Shown piece after piece: positions 41,675-44,623 of a stretch of DNA of 44,623 nt. The stretch lies in NCBI GenBank assembly GCA_049613665.1, contig JBMZCV010000019.1:1-44623 (forward strand). The letters run 5' to 3'. The notes below the pieces were generated by a model. The model did not search any database. It saw only the letters and a list, made by a program, of their open reading frames with translations, and was not told the DNA's origin. The stretch comes from JBMZCV01 sp049613665 (GTDB lineage: Bacteria > Bacteroidota > Bacteroidia > Chitinophagales > UBA2359). The position numbers and the translations under genes are program-made. Numbering within the stretch: position 1 is the stretch's first letter; each line of letters opens with the position of its first letter.

Positions 41675-42529
41675 ATGATTTATTTCACTGTGCCAAAATG
41701 GGTGAAACAACACGACATTGATTTTACGAATTTAGGAAACCGACAATATTTAGTAAAAAAAATAAAACGAGATTTGGAACGCTACAAAGTTTCTAATCCC
41801 AAAGTGAGTATTGTGATTCCTGCTTACAATGAGGAAAAAACCTTGTTGCGAACTTTGTCGTCATTCTCAAAAATGACGAGTCGATATAGTGCCGAACTCA
41901 TCGTAGTAAACAACAATTCTGCCGACAGAACGCAAGAAATTATAGATGCTTGTGGTGTTAAAACCGTTTTCGAAACACAACAAGGCATTAGCTATGCTCG
42001 GCAGGCAGGCTTAGAAGCTGCAAGAGGTACTTATATTCTCAATGCCGATAGCGATTCTATTTATCCGCCAAAATGGATTGATGCAATGGCCGAAGCTTTG
42101 GAAGATGAAAACATCGTTTGTGTATATGGTCGCTACTCATTTTTGCCAAGCAAAGGCGTGAGTCGTGTGGGTTTGGCATTTCACGAAACAGCCGCTAGTG
42201 TACTGATACATCTCAAAAGAATCAACCGAGAATTTGTCAATGTGATGGGCTTCAATTTTGGCTTTCGCAAAAAAGATGGCTTACAAGTGGGTGGCTTTGA
42301 GCATCAGCTAGACCGAGAAAGTACAGAACGGTCTGAAGATGGTTGGATGGCTTATTTGTTGCATCATTTGGGCAAAATAAAGCTGGTAAATCACAAAAAC
42401 GCTAGAGTTTGGACGAGCGACCGCCGTTTGATAGAAGCAGGTAGTTTGTCAAAAGCTTTTTGGATTCGTTTCAAAAAACATCTTTCACGGCTTTGGAATT
42501 ATATCAAACCTTTTGAGCATGGCTTTTAA
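41675..42529 (+). CDS. Family 2 glycosyltransferase
   Basis: A 284-aa GT-A fold enzyme. VSIVIPAYNEEKTLLRTLSSF begins the nucleotide-binding part, LIVVNNNSADRT the second strand, and NADSDSIYPPKWID carries the metal-binding DxD. The C-terminal acceptor region contains GFNFGFRKKDGLQVGGFEHQ and DGWMAYLLHH, where an acidic residue would serve as the base. There is no membrane helix, though the basic carboxy-terminus (FWIRFKKHLSRLW) may touch the membrane. Donor and acceptor are unknown; the neighbouring LpxD paralogue suggests envelope work. Confidence 0.88.
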   Translation: MIYFTVPKWVKQHDIDFTNLGNRQYLVKKIKRDLERYKVSNPKVSIVIPAYNEEKTLLRTLSSFSKMTSRYSAELIVVNNNSADRTQEIIDACGVKTVFETQQGISYARQAGLEAARGTYILNADSDSIYPPKWIDAMAEALEDENIVCVYGRYSFLPSKGVSRVGLAFHETAASVLIHLKRINREFVNVMGFNFGFRKKDGLQVGGFEHQLDRESTERSEDGWMAYLLHHLGKIKLVNHKNARVWTSDRRLIEAGSLSKAFWIRFKKHLSRLWNYIKPFEHGF

Positions 42530-42599
42530 CGAAAATTACCTAAGTTGTCAGAAAATCAAAACTAAAAACCAAGAATTAAAAACTAAAAAATCATTATAA

Positions 42600-43538
42600 A
42601 TGCGTCTTCCCTATCCTATATCTGTGCAAGAAATTGCAAAAATGATTGATGCTGAAATTGTTGAAGGAAAAGCAAATTCGATAAACGGCCTCAACGAAAT
42701 TCATAAAGTAATCGAAGGCAACTTGACTTTTGTGGATCACCCTAAATACTACAAAAAATCTTTGCTTTCGGCTGCTTCCGTAGTAATGATAAACACCAAA
42801 ACGGCAGAAAATCCGCTCGAAAAAACTTTGCTATTTTGCAAAGACCCTTTTGAAGCTTACAACAAATTGGTCAAGCATTTTCGTCCTTTTATACCAATAC
42901 AAAAAAACATTAGCGATACCGCAACGATAGGAAAAAACACTATTATTTCGGCAGGTGTTGTTGTTGGTCATCACGTTTCGATAGGCGAAAATTGCGTCAT
43001 TCACCCAAATGTTGTGATTTATGCTCATAGCGTGATAGGCGACAATGTGATTATTCATGCCAATTCTGTCATTGGTGCAGATGCCTACTATTATCAGCGA
43101 AGAACAGCAGGCTACCAAAAAATGTTATCTTGCGGCCGTGTTGTCATCAAAGATAATGTCGAAATTGGAGCAGCTTGCACCATAGACAAAGGCGTGAGTG
43201 GTGATACGGTTGTTGGAAAAGGCACAAAACTCGACAATCAAGTGCATTTGGCTCATGGTGTAGTCGTAGGCGAAAATTGCTTGATGGCTGCTCAGGTTGG
43301 CGTAGCAGGCAAAACCATTATTGGCAACAGTGTCATTTTGTGGGGACAAGTTGGCGTTTCAAAAAGCTTGACGATAGGCGATAATGTGGTCGTTTATGCT
43401 CAATCTGGCGTGCCTAAATCATTGAAACCCAACAAAACTTATTTTGGCTCGCCAGCACAAGAAGCACGACAACAAATGAAAAATTTGGCGATGATAAATC
43501 GTTTAGATAAAATTTGGGCAAAAACGAAAAAGTTATAA
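42600..43538 (+). CDS. lpxD: LpxD-like UDP-3-O-acylglucosamine N-acyltransferase
   Basis: A 312-aa acyltransferase. The N-terminal substrate-binding domain (1-95) has GNLTFVDHPKYYKK and SVVMINT. Hexapeptide repeats (about 105-275) form a left-handed beta-helix: ATIGKN, VSIGEN, SVIGDN, VEIGAA, TIIGNS. The catalytic histidine is in DNQVHLAHGVVVGEN (His219). The loop GADAYYYQRRTAGYQKMLSCG differs from the ADGFGFA loop of classical LpxD. That and the length match a second LpxD-type protein found in many Bacteroidota beside a canonical copy, so it may act on another acylated sugar. It follows the GT2 gene by 70 bp. Confidence 0.82.
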   Translation: MRLPYPISVQEIAKMIDAEIVEGKANSINGLNEIHKVIEGNLTFVDHPKYYKKSLLSAASVVMINTKTAENPLEKTLLFCKDPFEAYNKLVKHFRPFIPIQKNISDTATIGKNTIISAGVVVGHHVSIGENCVIHPNVVIYAHSVIGDNVIIHANSVIGADAYYYQRRTAGYQKMLSCGRVVIKDNVEIGAACTIDKGVSGDTVVGKGTKLDNQVHLAHGVVVGENCLMAAQVGVAGKTIIGNSVILWGQVGVSKSLTIGDNVVVYAQSGVPKSLKPNKTYFGSPAQEARQQMKNLAMINRLDKIWAKTKKL

Positions 43539-43542
43539 TTTT

Positions 43543-43650
43543 CAAGTACCAAATACTATTTAATAAAGCATTCGTTTAGTGGCTAACGCATTGAGCATCA
43601 AGGTGTTATCTTGTTCTGAAATGCCCAAAAACTTCTGAACGACTACTTAA
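43543..43650 (+). repeat. Rep-A copy o (subfamily with copy d)
   Basis: CAAGTACCAAATACT to GACTACTTAA, almost identical to copy d, including the AATGCCCAAAAACTTCTGAA right part. It lies between lpxD and the MoxR gene. Confidence 0.85.
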
Positions 43651-43682
43651 AAAAAAAGCAAAATACAAAAAACTAAAACAAT

Positions 43683-44516
43683 ATGCAATTTAAAGGAACA
43701 GAGCGTTATGTAGCCACCAAAGAGCTAATGATAGCGATTAATGCAGCTATTCATTTGCAGCGGCCCTTGCTCATCAAGGGCGAACCAGGAACAGGCAAAA
43801 CAGTTTTGGCTTATGAAGTGGCAAAGGCTTTGAATAAAAAACTCTATACTTGGCACATCAAATCTAGTACTGTCGCACAGCAAGGTTTGTATGAATATGA
43901 TGCCGTTTCACGCCTTCGAGATTCGCAACTTGGCGACCCAAAAGTGCAAGACATCGCCAACTATATCAAAAAAGGGCAGCTTTGGAAAGCCTTAGAAGCT
44001 GACGAGCAGGCTGTTTTGTTGATAGATGAAATAGACAAAGCCGATATTGAGTTTCCGAATGATTTGTTGCAGGAATTGGATAGAATGGAGTTTTATTGTT
44101 ATGAATTGCAAAAAACCATTACGGCAAAACATCGCCCTATTGTGATTATCACTTCCAACAACGAAAAAGAATTGCCAGATGCTTTTTTGAGACGCTGTTT
44201 TTTTCATTTCATTCGTTTTCCAGAAAGAGAAACCATGCAAGCTATTGTAGATGTGCATTTTCCAAAGCTAGACCAACGCTTGCTGCATAGTGCAATGGCT
44301 GTTTTTTATGGCTTGCGAGAAGTGCGTGGTTTAAAGAAAAAACCATCTACTAGCGAGCTACTTGATTGGCTAAAATTGCTTTTGGTAGGAAAAATAGGCA
44401 CAAAAGATTTGGAAAAAGTAGATTTAAGCACACATCTGCCGCCATTTTTGGGTGCTTTGCTAAAAAATGAACAGGATTTTACGGCTTTGGAACGAAAACA
44501 AAAACGATATAATTAA
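43683..44516 (+). CDS. MoxR-family AAA+ ATPase
   Basis: A 277-aa AAA+ ATPase. Walker A is GEPGTGKT (33-40), Walker B VLLIDEIDKADIEF (111-124, Asp115/Glu116), sensor 1 in IITSNNEKELPDAF and arginine-finger pair at FLRRCFFH (Arg170/Arg171). This matches the MoxR clade, whose members act as chaperones with VWA-domain partners; a partner gene would be expected downstream, beyond the window edge. The C-terminal lid (about 195-265) is complete. The stop TAA forms the start of the Rep-A copy at 44514, so the gene ends exactly at the element. Confidence 0.88.
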   Translation: MQFKGTERYVATKELMIAINAAIHLQRPLLIKGEPGTGKTVLAYEVAKALNKKLYTWHIKSSTVAQQGLYEYDAVSRLRDSQLGDPKVQDIANYIKKGQLWKALEADEQAVLLIDEIDKADIEFPNDLLQELDRMEFYCYELQKTITAKHRPIVIITSNNEKELPDAFLRRCFFHFIRFPERETMQAIVDVHFPKLDQRLLHSAMAVFYGLREVRGLKKKPSTSELLDWLKLLLVGKIGTKDLEKVDLSTHLPPFLGALLKNEQDFTALERKQKRYN

Positions 44517-44572
44517 ATACCAAATACTATTTAATAAATCATTCGTTATTTCCGCTATGACGTTTTAATACA
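44514..44572 (+). repeat. Rep-A copy p, truncated
   Basis: TAAATACCAAATACTATTTA begins at the MoxR stop; after TTATTTCCGC the copy is broken and a different sequence follows (CACTGTAAA as near Rep-E). Confidence 0.6.
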
Positions 44573-44607
44573 CTGTAAAGTAAGTTTGTTGTAGTTTTAA
44601 AGATGTG

Positions 44608-44622
44608 AGAAATGACATATTT
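44608..44622 (+). repeat. Rep-F arm at the right edge
   Basis: AGAAATGACATATTT is identical to the arm at 32977-32991; the window ends before a second arm could be seen. Confidence 0.5.
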
Positions 44623-44623
44623 C

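Overview
This window comes from a low-GC member of the Bacteroidota, most likely Cytophagales or a close relative. Four things point there: a DUF4835/PorD-type protein beside coaBC, a GldG-type gliding-motility ABC protein, many Sec or lipoprotein signal peptides typical of the phylum, and tRNA promoters of the Bacteroidota form (TTG, about 19-20 nt, TAnnTTTG). The species cannot be fixed from the sequence alone.

Layout. (1) 1-2.8 kb, minus strand: a 5'-truncated RHS tip, preceded in transcription order by four small AT-rich genes (one resembling immunity family Imm50, one lipoprotein, two membrane proteins). It looks like the remnant of a polymorphic-toxin tip/immunity array. (2) 3-7.4 kb: an APH-like phosphotransferase, a DksA/TraR-type zinc protein, a secreted TPR protein, a rhodanese lipoprotein and a GNAT acetyltransferase. 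(3) 7.5-9.9 kb, minus: coaBC followed by DUF4835/PorD. (4) 10.3-12.7 kb: iscS, iscU and iscA, scattered among repeat elements and a terminator. (5) 13-23.5 kb: DUF4340, a 1005-aa DUF2723 membrane protein, RluE-type pseudouridine synthase, a YjdI+CDGSH Fe-S protein, tRNA-Glu, gap (GAPDH), DUF3109, trigger factor and tRNA-Leu. (6) 23.6-27.6 kb, minus: Na/Ca exchanger, hutH and ribD. (7) 28-36.7 kb: histidine kinase, pentapeptide-like lipoprotein, secreted helical-repeat protein, lptB, M20 amidohydrolase, DUF4403 and BtpA-like protein. (8) 36.8-44.5 kb: outer-membrane barrel, GldG, ComF, a membrane-embedded PD-(D/E)XK nuclease-like protein, GT2, an LpxD paralogue and a MoxR ATPase.

Most genes are household functions: CoA, riboflavin, Fe-S clusters, glycolysis, LPS export and lipid A acylation, protein folding. 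The strongest unexplained signal lies between them. At least 16 full or partial copies of a structured element of about 105 bp (called Rep-A here) occur in both orientations. It has a small terminal hairpin, a 13-bp core hairpin with paired substitutions, and TA on both sides in the cleanest copies. Five smaller families (Rep-B to Rep-F) share the same gaps. Several elements begin exactly at a stop codon: the TAA of lptB, the histidine kinase and moxR abuts Rep-A, the TAA of iscS abuts Rep-B, and the TAA of the DUF4340 gene abuts Rep-C. This fits MITE-like non-autonomous elements inserting at TA/TAA and regenerating the stop. No transposase is present in the window. All family assignments were made by reading motifs; no database search was run.
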